Counted from the stretch's first letter, positions 25,213 through 33,822 are shown. The stretch is 64,000 nt of DNA from Pseudomonas lurida (GCF_002563895.1 NZ_PDJB01000001.1:3517501-3581500), one strand, 5' to 3'. Notes: generated by a model not told the origin, from the letters alone. A program made the numbers and translations.

Positions 25213-25741
25213 ACACGCGAACGCCCTGAGGGTTGCCGAGGTAGCGACGCAGGAAGGTGCCGGCGTAGGCCCAGCACGCCACCGACAGGTAGCAGATCAC
25301 CAGATAAAGCGCCGCAAACAGCCAGACTTGTGCGGCATCGCCATCCGCCACAAACAAGCCCATGCCGGCCACACACGCCAGCCAGGCTTTGGGGTTGAGC
25401 CATTGCATGATCGCGCCATACAACATCGACGGCGCCGTGGCGCAGCCCTCGGCGTCCAACCGGCCGTCATCCGCTGCCAGTTTCCAGGCCATGTAAAGCA
25501 AGAAGACCACCCCACCCCACTGGATCAACTGGGTCAAGATCGGCCAGCGCACCAGCACTTCGTGCAACCCCAGGCCAATCAGCACCAACAGCAACGTGAA
25601 GCCTACCGCAGCGCCGAATACGTGTTTTTGGCTGGCGACAAAGCCAAAGCGCGCCCCCGAACTCAGCGCAACCACATTGACCGGCCCCGGCGTGATGGAG
25701 GTGGCCAGGGCGAAGGCAGCCATGGAAATGATCAAGCTCAT
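25154..25741 (-). CDS. LysE/RhtB-family amino acid exporter
   Basis: The 195-residue product has about six membrane helices and the family start SITPGPVNVVALSSGARFGF, then LLYMAWKLAADDGR and IMQWLNPKAWLACVAGMGLF. It exports an amino acid or related metabolite. It shares its 3' end with the AraC regulator gene (59-base convergent overlap). Confidence 0.9.
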   Translation of the reverse strand: MSLIISMAAFALATSITPGPVNVVALSSGARFGFVASQKHVFGAAVGFTLLLVLIGLGLHEVLVRWPILTQLIQWGGVVFLLYMAWKLAADDGRLDAEGCATAPSMLYGAIMQWLNPKAWLACVAGMGLFVADGDAAQVWLFAALYLVICYLSVACWAYAGTFLRRYLGNPQGVRVFNRSMAALLVASVGYLLMA

Positions 25742-26156
25742 TGCAGTTCCCTTTTATTCGAACCCTTGACGGTAAGGCCACGGTAAAGGGCAAGTCGACC
25801 TGGGTATTGAACAAAATGACCCTGCCCGAACGATTGTGTATCCGACGGTAGGCTGATCCCATTTTCATCCCTCACGTCGACGCCACCTCATTCACAAGCG
25901 CTGGAGAAAAGGGCCTTGGGGAAAACGGTTCGGGTTACGATGAGGGTTGGGATGCCGCGATGGCCAGCCAGCGAGACGCTGATCGATTGTGCCAATGGCC
26001 TGGTTACCCAAAAAGTCGTTTAGACGCTTTTATTCCATTGATATAACTGCATTTTTTTCTTTCAATCAGCCGGTTTTGATAGGCAAAAATGCGTATTTCC
26101 GGTGCTGGAGCCGATGCTAGAGTTCAGCCCCTACTCATCGCAAACAAGGAACCGCT
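25742..26156. other. 415-bp intergenic region
   Basis: No frame with coding character is present. It holds the divergent promoters of the LysE-type gene and the alpha/beta hydrolase. The right half is AT-rich (TATAACTGCATTTTTTT at about 26042), consistent with a promoter for the hydrolase, and the near-palindrome AAAAAGTCGTTTAGACGCTTTT lies at about 26010. I see no RNA gene or repeat. Confidence 0.5.
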
Positions 26157-26999
26157 ATGTCACGTCGCCTGTTGGCAGCTGCCTGCCTGATGCTGTCTTT
26201 TTCCGCCGTCCAAGCAACTGAACGCTGGGAAATCCTGCCGCCGACGCCAGCCCCCGTGGCGGGCGCAAAGACCGGCTACGCCGCCGTCAACGGCATCAAG
26301 GTCTACTACACCCGCACCGGCCATGGCTCACCAGTGGTGCTGCTGCATGGCGGCTTGTCCAACTCCGATTACTGGGGCAACCAGGTCAAGGCGCTGGCGG
26401 CCAAGCACACGGTGATCAGTATCGACAGCCGTGGCCACGGGCGCAGTTCGCGGGATGACAAACCCTACGGTTATGACCTGATGGCCGACGACGTGGTGGC
26501 GGTGCTCGACAGCCTGAACATTCCCCGCGCCGACATCGTCGGCTGGAGCGACGGCGCTATCATCGGTATCGACCTGGCGCTGCGTCACCCGGACCGTATC
26601 GGCAAAGTATTCGCCTTCGCCGCCAACACCCAGACCTCGGGTGTAAAAGACGCCGTGGAAAAGAACCCGACCTTCGCCGCCTTTATCGAACGCGCTGGCA
26701 AGGAGTACGCCAAGCTGTCGCCGACGCCTAAAGAGTACGACGCGTTCGTGGAGCAAATCAGCCATATGTGGGCCAGCCAGCCGAACTGGACCGACGCGCA
26801 ACTGCAGAGCATCAAGACGCCGATCCTGATTGCCGACGGCGACCATGACGAAGCCATCAAGCGTGAGCACACCGAATACATGGCCGCGACCATTCCCGGG
26901 GCCGGCCTGTTGATTCTGCCAAACACCAGCCACTTTGCGTTCCTGCAGGACCCGGCGTTGTTCAATGCCGCAGTGCTGAGCTTCCTCGACAGCAAATAG
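26157..26999 (+). CDS. exported alpha/beta hydrolase
   Basis: The 280-residue product has a signal peptide (SRRLLAAACLMLSFSAVQA) and an alpha/beta hydrolase fold: LLHGGLSNSDYW oxyanion region, nucleophile Ser in VGWSDGAI, catalytic Asp in IADGDHDEAI, and His in NTSHFAFLQ. It is probably a periplasmic esterase or lipase-like enzyme. It is followed 64 bases later by a TetR gene on the same strand, which may regulate it. Confidence 0.88.
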   Translation: MSRRLLAAACLMLSFSAVQATERWEILPPTPAPVAGAKTGYAAVNGIKVYYTRTGHGSPVVLLHGGLSNSDYWGNQVKALAAKHTVISIDSRGHGRSSRDDKPYGYDLMADDVVAVLDSLNIPRADIVGWSDGAIIGIDLALRHPDRIGKVFAFAANTQTSGVKDAVEKNPTFAAFIERAGKEYAKLSPTPKEYDAFVEQISHMWASQPNWTDAQLQSIKTPILIADGDHDEAIKREHTEYMAATIPGAGLLILPNTSHFAFLQDPALFNAAVLSFLDSK

Positions 27000-27014
27000 A
27001 CCCTGTACCCTGTC

Positions 27015-27035
27015 GGCGCGCATCACCTGCGCGCC
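27015..27035. terminator. hairpin between hydrolase and TetR genes
   Basis: GGCGCGC and GCGCGCC form a 7-bp stem with a 7-base loop 16 bases after the hydrolase stop. There is no T-tract, so it may only partly terminate or may stabilise the mRNA end. Confidence 0.4.
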
Positions 27036-27063
27036 CACAGATACCAGCCCTATCAGGACACCA

Positions 27064-27642
27064 ATGCCCAACCCGATTCCACGACGGCGCGATGCCGCCG
27101 TCACCCGCGAAGCCATCCTGTTGTCCGCGCGCAAGGCGTTTGCCCAATCGGGCTATGACGGCGCGGGGGTGCTCGAGATCGCCGCTGGCGCGGGGGTGAC
27201 CGCGATGCTGGTCAACCGCTACTTCGGATCCAAGGAAGCGCTGTTTGCCGAAGTGATCGCCGACACCATGGCCAGCCCGATCATCCTGACGCCAGATAAC
27301 CTCAGCGCGCAAAACCTCGGCCGTACCATCGCCACCGCACTGGTCAGCATCACCGAAGCCGGCAACAAGCCATTGGAAGGTTTCCTGATCATGTTGCATT
27401 CGGCGACCAGCAAACGCGCAGCCATCATCGGTCGCGAGCAAGTGGAAAAAGGTCATCAGGCAACCATGGCCGCTGCACTCAAGGGCGCCCACCACGAAGA
27501 GCGCGCCGCATTGGTGATAGCCCTGGTGTCGGGTTTCCAGGTCATGCGCCAGATGCTGGAGTTGTCGGCGCTGGCCAAGGCCGATCCACAGGTGCTGATC
27601 GACCTGCTGACGCCGCTGTTCCAGCAGTTGGTGGACGGCTGA
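27064..27642 (+). CDS. TetR-family regulator
   Basis: The 192-residue product has the TetR helix-turn-helix TREAILLSARKAFAQSGYDGAGVLEIAAGAGVTAMLVNRYFGSKEALFAEVI and a variable ligand-binding C-terminal half. It probably regulates the hydrolase upstream or itself (inference from order). It converges with the HxlR gene, the stops being 7 bases apart. Confidence 0.9.
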   Translation: MPNPIPRRRDAAVTREAILLSARKAFAQSGYDGAGVLEIAAGAGVTAMLVNRYFGSKEALFAEVIADTMASPIILTPDNLSAQNLGRTIATALVSITEAGNKPLEGFLIMLHSATSKRAAIIGREQVEKGHQATMAAALKGAHHEERAALVIALVSGFQVMRQMLELSALAKADPQVLIDLLTPLFQQLVDG

Positions 27643-27648
27643 AGCGCG

Positions 27649-28083
27649 TCAAGCCCCGGTCGTTTGGATGGCGATATCGTCGATACCCAGCACTCGACCA
27701 TCCTCTGCAACGATCTCGACCTTGCGCAGCGGCTTGAGCGAGCGTGCGTCCAGCAGTTGCCCCCCCACACCCTCAGGCTCGGTGAAGGTTTGGCCCCATT
27801 GCGCCAGGGTCACCAACACCGGCATCAGCGCGCGGCCCTTGTCCGTGAGCTGGTATTCGCTGCGCGCGCCGACTTCACTGGTTTGCAACAGGCCTTGCTC
27901 GACCATGTCCTTCAGTCGCGTGGCGAGGATGTTTTTTGCCACGCCCAGGTGCTTCTGAAAGTCACCAAAGCGCGTCACCCCGGCGAACGCATCGCGGATG
28001 ATCAACAGCGTCCACCAGTCACCCACTACGTCCAGGGCACGGGCCACCGGGCAGCCATTGCCCTCCAGGCATTTGCGTTTCAT
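27649..28083 (-). CDS. HxlR-family regulator
   Basis: The 144-residue product has the HxlR core: CPVARALDVVGDWWTLLIIRDAFAGVTRFGDFQKHLGVAKNILATRLKDMVEQGLL. The conserved Cys in NGCPVA is present; in several HxlR members this Cys senses redox or electrophile stress. It is divergent from a short-chain dehydrogenase gene, with an 8-bp inverted repeat ATTAGGTT/AACCTAAT between, so it probably controls that gene. Confidence 0.92.
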   Translation of the reverse strand: MKRKCLEGNGCPVARALDVVGDWWTLLIIRDAFAGVTRFGDFQKHLGVAKNILATRLKDMVEQGLLQTSEVGARSEYQLTDKGRALMPVLVTLAQWGQTFTEPEGVGGQLLDARSLKPLRKVEIVAEDGRVLGIDDIAIQTTGA

Positions 28084-28108
28084 CGTCGGCCCTCCAGGCA
28101 GTCGCAGA

Positions 28109-28170
28109 ATTAGGTTGCATTATAGGACCAAAAGGCACAGGATAAAAACGGTTTCATTATTAAACCTAAT
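28109..28170. promoter_or_regulatory. spaced inverted repeats, candidate HxlR operators
   Basis: ATTAGGTT (28109-28116) and AACCTAAT (28163-28170) are exact reverse complements flanking the divergent promoter region. The first is 26 bases from the HxlR start and the second 20 from the SDR start, fitting a repressor that closes both promoters. Confidence 0.5.
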
Positions 28171-28189
28171 GTGTCGCCTGGAGCTGATC

Positions 28190-28888
28190 ATGGATATTCG
28201 TGGAAAAGTAGTATTGGTGACCGGTGCCAATCGCGGCCTCGGCAAAGCGTTCGTCACCGCCTTGCTGGACGGCGGTGCAGCCAAGGTCTATGCCGGCGCG
28301 CGGGACCCGGGCAGCGTGAGCATCCCCGGCAGCACGCCGGTGGCCCTGGACATCACCGACCAAGCCAGCGTGCAGCGCGCTGCCGAGCAGTGCACCGACG
28401 TCGACGTGGTGATCAACAACGCGGGGTTCCTGAAGTACGGCTCGTTGCTGGCTGAAGACAGCGTCGAGAACCTGCAGCACCACTTTGATGTGAACACCTT
28501 CGGCACCCTGCGCGTCAGCCGTGCCTTTGCGCCGATCCTGGCCAAACAAGGCGGCGGTGCGCTGATCAATGTGCTGTCGGTACTGAGCTGGCTGAGCCCT
28601 CCGGGTGCCGGTGGCTACAGCACGTCCAAGTCTGCCCAGTGGGGCCTCACCAATGGCTTGCGCGGCGAATTGCGCGAGCAGAACACCCTGGTGATCGGCG
28701 TGCACCCCGCCTACATCGACACCGACATGGTGGCTGAGGTACAAGCGCCCAAAAGTACGCCTCAGGACGTGGTCGCCCTCACGCTGCAAGCCCTGAGCGA
28801 AGACCGCGAAGAAGTGCTGATCACCGAGATGACACTGGCGGTAAAGGCCTCGCTGTCCAGCGACAGCCCGGTGTACCTCAACCGTTGA
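28190..28888 (+). CDS. short-chain dehydrogenase/reductase
   Basis: The 232-residue classical SDR has TGANRGLGKAF for the cofactor, NNAGF, the catalytic Ser in LSVLSWLS, and Tyr-x-x-x-Lys as GGYSTSKSAQ. Substrate is unknown. It is controlled probably by the divergent HxlR regulator, as is common for stress-inducible reductases. ATG 28190 follows GGAG; the upstream frame is not SDR-like. Its end overlaps the convergent flavoprotein gene by 11 bases. Confidence 0.92.
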   Translation: MDIRGKVVLVTGANRGLGKAFVTALLDGGAAKVYAGARDPGSVSIPGSTPVALDITDQASVQRAAEQCTDVDVVINNAGFLKYGSLLAEDSVENLQHHFDVNTFGTLRVSRAFAPILAKQGGGALINVLSVLSWLSPPGAGGYSTSKSAQWGLTNGLRGELREQNTLVIGVHPAYIDTDMVAEVQAPKSTPQDVVALTLQALSEDREEVLITEMTLAVKASLSSDSPVYLNR

Positions 28889-29762
28889 TCAAGGAAAAAT
28901 GCGCGCCCACACCGGCGCGCACACCCTCCGCCACGGCCAGCGCGACCGAACCAGCGGCGAGTGACGTATCGCCGCAGGCGAACACGCCAGGCCGGGACGT
29001 CTGGCGCATGTCATTGGTGTGCAGGTAGGGACCGGTGGGGCCGTCGGCCAGTTCACAGCCCAGTTGCGCGGCCAAAGGGCTGATTCGGGTGCGGGACATC
29101 GTGAAGATGCCATCGAGGCTGAACAGCCGGCCATCGTGCAGCTCCAGGTCGGCGCGCTCGCCACAGATGCGCCGTACCGCGCCACATTCCACGTTGACCC
29201 CGCGTCGATCCAATTGTGCCTGTTGCTCGGCATCCGGGCTGAACACGCCGTTGGTGAATAAGGTGGTAGTGCCCCAATCCGGCAACATCAGTGCGTGGTG
29301 CATGGCCAGGGGTGAGGTGGCCAAGACACCGATGTGGCCTTCGTCCAGCTCATAGCCGTGGCAGTAAGGGCAATGGAATACGTGCTTGCCCCACCGTGAT
29401 TCAAGGCCGTCGATGGCGGGCAACTCGTCCACTACCCCAGTGGCGAGGATCAGGCGCTTGGCCTGAAACGTGCCGTTGCATTCGGTGCGAACGGCGAAGC
29501 CTTGTGATTCTCCACTCGCCTGAATCACGCGGTCCTCGGCCCAAGTGACCGTCGAATACGCCATCAATTGGCTGCGCCCCTGCGAAGCGATGGCCGCCGG
29601 GGCCTGACCGTCCTGGCCGAGAAAACCGTGGGAGGTTGCCGCAAAACGGTTGCGCCGTTGCCCCGCATCGATCACCAGTACCTGGCGCCGCGCCCTGGCC
29701 AATTGCAGGCCCGCTGAAAGGCCGGCATAACTGCCGCCCACGATTATGACGTCGTACAGCAT
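28878..29762 (-). CDS. thioredoxin-reductase-like FAD/NAD(P) oxidoreductase
   Basis: The 294-residue product has VIIVGGSYAGLSAGLQLARA for FAD, the redox-active pair CPYC in FHCPYCHGYEL, and GVFACGDTSLAAGSVALAVAEG near the C-terminus. It lacks the usual long NAD(P)-binding GxGxxA signature (here IGVLATSPLAMHHAL), so the electron donor is uncertain. ATG 29762 sits behind a purine-rich site; the 19 earlier codons are not family-like. It is divergent from an Rrf2-type regulator. Confidence 0.88.
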   Translation of the reverse strand: MLYDVIIVGGSYAGLSAGLQLARARRQVLVIDAGQRRNRFAATSHGFLGQDGQAPAAIASQGRSQLMAYSTVTWAEDRVIQASGESQGFAVRTECNGTFQAKRLILATGVVDELPAIDGLESRWGKHVFHCPYCHGYELDEGHIGVLATSPLAMHHALMLPDWGTTTLFTNGVFSPDAEQQAQLDRRGVNVECGAVRRICGERADLELHDGRLFSLDGIFTMSRTRISPLAAQLGCELADGPTGPYLHTNDMRQTSRPGVFACGDTSLAAGSVALAVAEGVRAGVGAHFSLING

Positions 29763-29822
29763 GAAGGTGACCCCCAGTCCTGTGCATCCAGTTATCCGAA
29801 TGCTTTCACGACACACCATAAG

Positions 29823-29830
29823 TTACGTAA
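29823..29830. promoter_or_regulatory. TTACGTAA palindrome, candidate Rrf2-type site
   Basis: The 8-bp palindrome lies 61 bases upstream of the flavoprotein start in the divergent promoter region. A related half, GGTTACGAACGA, follows at about 29862. Evidence is positional. Confidence 0.3.
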
Positions 29831-29906
29831 AAATACCGCGTCAATAGTCTCGCAACTTTTTAGGTTACGAACGATACTTTCGTGCGAATCGACCTGAGGC
29901 CTATTG

Positions 29907-30344
29907 ATGAGAAACGACACCCGACTTTCGCGCATGCTCCACGTGCTGATCCATATGGGCCGGCATGAGGAGCGCGCCACCTCAGAGACCATCGCGCAGA
30001 TGCTCGGCACCAACCCGGTAGTGGTGCGGCGCACGCTTGGGTTGCTCAAGGAAAAAGGCTATGTACGCTCGGAAAAGGGTCACCAGGGTGGCTGGAGCCT
30101 GGGTAGACCCTTGAATGAAATCACCTTGCTGGACGTCCATAACGCCCTGGGCACGCCGTCGATATTCGCCATCGGCCTGTCCACCGACCACCCGGAGTGC
30201 CTGGTGGAACAAGCGGTGAACGCAGCGCTGACGGATGCCTTCGATGAGGCACAGGCGCTGTTGCTGGCACGGCTGGGCGACGTGACGCTGGCGCAGTTGG
30301 CAGACGATTTTGACCAACGTTACCGCATTGCCATGGCGCCTTGA
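29907..30344 (+). CDS. Rrf2-family regulator without the iron-sulfur cysteines
   Basis: The 145-residue product has the Rrf2 start MRNDTRLSRMLHVLIHMG, the helix-turn-helix ETIAQMLGTNPVVVRRTLGLLKEKGYVRSEKG and the wing GGWSLGRP. IscR and NsrR use three clustered Cys to bind an Fe-S cluster; only one Cys (HPECLVEQ) is present here, so it probably senses by another means, perhaps thiol oxidation. It is divergent from the thioredoxin-reductase-like gene, its likely target. Confidence 0.9.
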   Translation: MRNDTRLSRMLHVLIHMGRHEERATSETIAQMLGTNPVVVRRTLGLLKEKGYVRSEKGHQGGWSLGRPLNEITLLDVHNALGTPSIFAIGLSTDHPECLVEQAVNAALTDAFDEAQALLLARLGDVTLAQLADDFDQRYRIAMAP

Positions 30345-30348
30345 TCGG

Positions 30349-31794
30349 CTACAACCCGCGATTGCGCAACCATTGCAGGAACCCCTTCTTGACCGGCACC
30401 ACCGGCGCCTCCTGGGTCAAGGCCTGCGCGGCATGCAGGCGGAAATCCAGCAACGCCTTCATGGATTCACTGATGTCGTGGCGCGCATCCAGGCAGGGTT
30501 TCAAGTATTCCTTCTCGATGCGATACAAGGTGCAGGACGTCTTGGCCGAGAAGTCCGCCAGCGCCGCCTGGTCCGACAGGATCCCCGCCTCGCCAATCAC
30601 CTCCCCAGGTCCCATGCGCCCGGCCTCGAACGAGTGCCCGCCCTTGGTCAGCATCACCGACACGACCCCGGACTCAACGATAAAAAGGTGATCGCTCACC
30701 TCCCCCGCAGGCAGGATCATCTCGCCTGCACGGTAGGTATGCAACGTCATGTTCTGGCTGAAGGTGTCTTTCTCTTCCTGGCGCAGGGTAGAGAAAATCG
30801 ACGACCGCTCGAGCAAGGCGCGCGCAGCCGACATGCTCGGTGGCGCCGTGCTTTCGCTGGCCGACAGCAGCCCTACCCCGGCCGCTTGCAGGTGCCTGAA
30901 CGCCAAGTCGTAAAGCTGGTTGCGCACCTCGCGCTTGAGGGTCATGGCCGGCACGAATCCGCTGATTTCGTATTCGACGCCGCCACTGGCCGAGGCCTTG
31001 AACGCTACACTTGGCGCCGGCTTGGCCAGTAACGGCCGGCAGCCCTGCATTGCCCGCTCCAGCGCTTCGATCACCGTTTGCGGGCGCGCATGGGGGCTGA
31101 CCTGCAGGCTGACCGCCAGGCCAAACATATCCGCCGGGCGCGAGAAGTTGATGATCTTGGCCTTGGCCGCAAGGGAATTGGGGATCACCGCCATGCTGCC
31201 CTGGGAGGTTTGCAGGCGCGTGGCACGCCAGTCGATGTCCGTGACCCGGCCTTCGGTGCCGTCGATGGAGATCCAGTCATCCAGCTGATACGGCTTAGTG
31301 GTATTGAGGACAATCCCGGAAAACACGTCGCTCAAAGTGCTCTGCAATGCCAGGCCGACAATGATCGCCACCGCACCGGAAGTGGCGAGCACGCCTTTGA
31401 CCGGCAAGTCGAGCACGTACGCCATGGCGGCAATGATCGCAATCAGGAAGATCACCGCCCCCATCAAATCCTGCAGCAAGCGCCCGGTATGCCCGACACG
31501 CTGCATCATCACCGCCCCGAGCAACACCGTGAGCGTACGCGCCGCGAACAGCCACCAGCCGATCTGCAACGCCGTCGCGGCCAGGTGCAAGGCGGTGTTG
31601 TCCGCATAAGGCGCGAGTTGCATGGGGTTCATGCCGTCGTTGAACAGCACGGCACTGAACACCGCAAAGATCACCAACCGCGCCGCCAACTTCCAGTTAG
31701 CGAGGTTGACGGAAATCAAGCGCCACACGGCGATGTCGATAAGGATCAGCGCCAGGGCGCACAGCATCGGGTGATCAGCGATAAGTGAGGGCAT
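30349..31794 (-). CDS. MscS-type channel with C-terminal cyclic-nucleotide-binding-like domain
   Basis: The 481-residue product has four or more membrane helices in residues 5-165. The MscS pore and beta domain follow (GAVAIIVGLALQSTLSDVFSGIVLNTTKPYQLDDWISIDGTEGRVTDIDWRATRL). A CNB-like domain at about 340-455 holds the phosphate-loop pattern MGPGEVIGEAGILSDQAALADF. In true cAMP/cGMP binders an Arg follows the Glu-x-x-x stretch; here Gln-Ala-Ala stands there, so nucleotide binding is doubtful. It probably gates solute release in osmotic downshift. The stop lies 4 bases from the Rrf2 stop. Confidence 0.9.
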   Translation of the reverse strand: MPSLIADHPMLCALALILIDIAVWRLISVNLANWKLAARLVIFAVFSAVLFNDGMNPMQLAPYADNTALHLAATALQIGWWLFAARTLTVLLGAVMMQRVGHTGRLLQDLMGAVIFLIAIIAAMAYVLDLPVKGVLATSGAVAIIVGLALQSTLSDVFSGIVLNTTKPYQLDDWISIDGTEGRVTDIDWRATRLQTSQGSMAVIPNSLAAKAKIINFSRPADMFGLAVSLQVSPHARPQTVIEALERAMQGCRPLLAKPAPSVAFKASASGGVEYEISGFVPAMTLKREVRNQLYDLAFRHLQAAGVGLLSASESTAPPSMSAARALLERSSIFSTLRQEEKDTFSQNMTLHTYRAGEMILPAGEVSDHLFIVESGVVSVMLTKGGHSFEAGRMGPGEVIGEAGILSDQAALADFSAKTSCTLYRIEKEYLKPCLDARHDISESMKALLDFRLHAAQALTQEAPVVPVKKGFLQWLRNRGL

Positions 31795-32149
31795 CTAGGC
31801 GACTCCAGGGCGAATGCGGAGAAGATCGCATGAAATCTTGCTTCGGGGTATAGCGGGTGTGCTTACGTCTGCCTGAATCACCCTAATACCCCTTCGCTCG
31901 CAAGAACGTAGGCCGTACTTCAGAACTGTAGGAGTTCTCCTTCAGGTAGCACTTAAGAAATTCTCACAGGCCTGAAGCTCAGCGGCCTCTCACAAATCAA
32001 TATCTATATACACAAAAATATCATCAGAAACGGACTACATGTTTTTGAGACGTTATTAGTTTGAAATTATTCAGGTTCGCTACGAATCTAAAGTACCTAC
32101 AGAGCCATCAATCCCTGAACCGCCTCCGATCAATCAGGAGTGATTCGCC
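31795..32149. other. 355-bp intergenic region at the left edge of the AT-rich island
   Basis: No coding frame. Composition changes here: the first 100 bp are like the flanking genes, then from about 31990 the sequence becomes AT-rich and stays so to about 35880. An inverted repeat AGAACT/AGTTCT lies at 31922-31938. The region probably holds the promoter for the four-gene island; AGGAGTG before 32150 is its ribosome site. Confidence 0.55.
31922..31938. promoter_or_regulatory. inverted repeat upstream of the imino-acid island
   Basis: AGAACT and AGTTCT flank GTAGG about 210 bases before the first gene. It is a candidate operator, or a weak transcription-stop hairpin. No adjacent regulator gene is seen. 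Confidence 0.25.
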
Positions 32150-32971
32150 ATGGCAGAGTTAAAAAATATCGCAATTGTTGGCGCAGGTCATATGGGGATC
32201 GCAATCGCCTTGGGCTTAAGGCGTTCAAACCCCAACATCTCTATAGCTATTATCGACTCGGACCCCGAAAAATACAAAAACATAAGCGGAGCCAACATTA
32301 GCTTACTGGCCGGCTTGCCCGACGCACCCACATTTGAAGCTTTGATACTCGCAATACCCCCTCAGGCGTTCAAAGGCTTTTCACACAACAACCCACAACT
32401 CAAAAGCCTCTCTACGCTAATGATATCCGTCATGGCAGGGATAACAATATCTGAATTAGAGAAGTACTTAAAGACCTCACAAGTGTGCAGGGCAATTCCA
32501 AATCTTCCATGCGCCATCAACAAAGGCGTAACCGTATTAATGCCCCATCCAACTATCACGCAAAAAAACAAATTATTAGCCATCCAAATTCTTTCACAGC
32601 TTGGCACGTTAATCATGACGCAAGACGAGAGAGCTATTGACGACGCCACTGCTCTGGTAGGAGGGGGACCCGCGTACATTTCTTATTTTGCAGAAGCGCT
32701 GATTGCATATGCAGTGTCAGCAGGCTTTGATAAAGCAACCGCATTCAGCATCGTGACCCAGATAATACATGGAACCTCAGCACTTCTTAAAACAAATACA
32801 GACACGCCAGAAACCCTCTGCAAAAAAGTCATGACGCCGAACGGGACGACAGAACGCGCTATAGACGTCCTCAATAACAAGCAGGTGAAAAATATCATTA
32901 TTGACGCCTTGAAAAGTTCAAGCATGAGATCAACAGAATTGGGAAGGAGCGTACAATCATGCAAGGATTAA
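32150..32971 (+). CDS. ProC-like pyrroline-5-carboxylate reductase family protein
   Basis: The 273-residue product follows ProC throughout: IAIVGAGHMGIAIALGL for NAD(P)H, VCRAIPNLPCAINKGVTVL, ALVGGGPAYISYFAEAL, and MTPNGTTERAIDVL (the family signature PGGTT). ProC reduces the cyclic imine P5C to proline; relatives reduce other cyclic imines, for example to pipecolate. Its AT-rich codon use differs from all flanking genes, so it is a second, acquired copy and not the housekeeping proC. It overlaps the methyltransferase gene by 13 bases. Confidence 0.9.
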   Translation: MAELKNIAIVGAGHMGIAIALGLRRSNPNISIAIIDSDPEKYKNISGANISLLAGLPDAPTFEALILAIPPQAFKGFSHNNPQLKSLSTLMISVMAGITISELEKYLKTSQVCRAIPNLPCAINKGVTVLMPHPTITQKNKLLAIQILSQLGTLIMTQDERAIDDATALVGGGPAYISYFAEALIAYAVSAGFDKATAFSIVTQIIHGTSALLKTNTDTPETLCKKVMTPNGTTERAIDVLNNKQVKNIIIDALKSSSMRSTELGRSVQSCKD

Positions 32972-33816
32972 TCGACCACGGCATCGCTTACTATCAACAC
33001 CGAACAAGCAATCCGGCAACACGCCCAGATGAGACTTATCAACTCTACTTTGGACTAGGACAACGCCTAAAATTAGCTCACGCACCCGACGTATTCAACG
33101 TCAGTCTGGCAGGCATCAGGCTCGGCCACTACCTTGTGCATTCAATGGCGCTCAATACCCCAGACAGCAGTATCTTAGACATCGGAACTGGAAGTGGCGT
33201 TCATGCTTTATTGATGCGCAAGCTGGGTAACCGGAACATCACCGCTGTCGACGTCTGCAAACAGTCAATAGCGCAAGCCAAAATCAACGAGACCTTAAAC
33301 TTCAAGCAGAACGAAATATCATTTTATATCAGCGATTTGTTTAGCAGCCTGCCCAAACAGAAGTTTCAAACGGTCATCTTCAATCCCCCAGGTTGGCGGA
33401 CACCTTCCCCGTCACTTATGCAACTGTTGGAGAAGGCCGATCAGGTAAGTCAATTGCCGGTTCGCAGCATGTTTTACGGTGACGACGTCATTAGCCGTTT
33501 CCTGGAGGAGCTTCCTGCCTACCTGGCACCTATGGGCACGGCCGTCGTGGGGCTAAATTCGTTAGTTGGAATACGTGACGTGCTGGAAAGATACAGTCAA
33601 CGCTACGGGGGTCATCCACCTCTACATTACAAGCTTGCGGAACGTCACACGTTTCCGCTAATTCACTATTCGTCTCAGTGGCAGTCACTCAGCGAGCATC
33701 TCAAATACGAATTCGCCGACTGGGCCAAGCATGACCTGGCTGCCTACTCAATTGATGAAGACGGTCATATTTATTGGTCCTATGAAATCGTTGAATTTTT
33801 TCATCGGCGCGCTTGA
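32959..33816 (+). CDS. class I SAM methyltransferase with NPP motif (PrmA/HemK-like fold)
   Basis: The 285-residue product has the SAM motif SILDIGTGSGVHALLM (about residue 70), an acidic ribose contact in AVDVCKQSIAQAK, and IFNPPGW. The (N/D)PP(Y/F/W) type motif is typical of methyltransferases that act on nitrogen. Extra N-terminal and C-terminal segments (about 65 and 130 residues) have no counterpart I recognise and may form a small-molecule pocket. GGAAGGAG precedes the ATG. It is co-translated with the ProC-like gene and lies 6 bases before the exporter gene. Confidence 0.82.
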   Translation: MQGLIDHGIAYYQHRTSNPATRPDETYQLYFGLGQRLKLAHAPDVFNVSLAGIRLGHYLVHSMALNTPDSSILDIGTGSGVHALLMRKLGNRNITAVDVCKQSIAQAKINETLNFKQNEISFYISDLFSSLPKQKFQTVIFNPPGWRTPSPSLMQLLEKADQVSQLPVRSMFYGDDVISRFLEELPAYLAPMGTAVVGLNSLVGIRDVLERYSQRYGGHPPLHYKLAERHTFPLIHYSSQWQSLSEHLKYEFADWAKHDLAAYSIDEDGHIYWSYEIVEFFHRRA

Positions 33817-33822
33817 CCGACT

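Noticed and set aside
31795..32149. Small RNA in the gap before the AT-rich island
   Set aside because: Only a short inverted repeat without a terminator-like T-tract is visible; not enough to call an RNA gene.
32150..32971. Housekeeping proC
   Set aside because: Composition is unlike the rest of the genome and the gene is coupled to a methyltransferase, exporter and oxidase instead of the usual proC neighbours.
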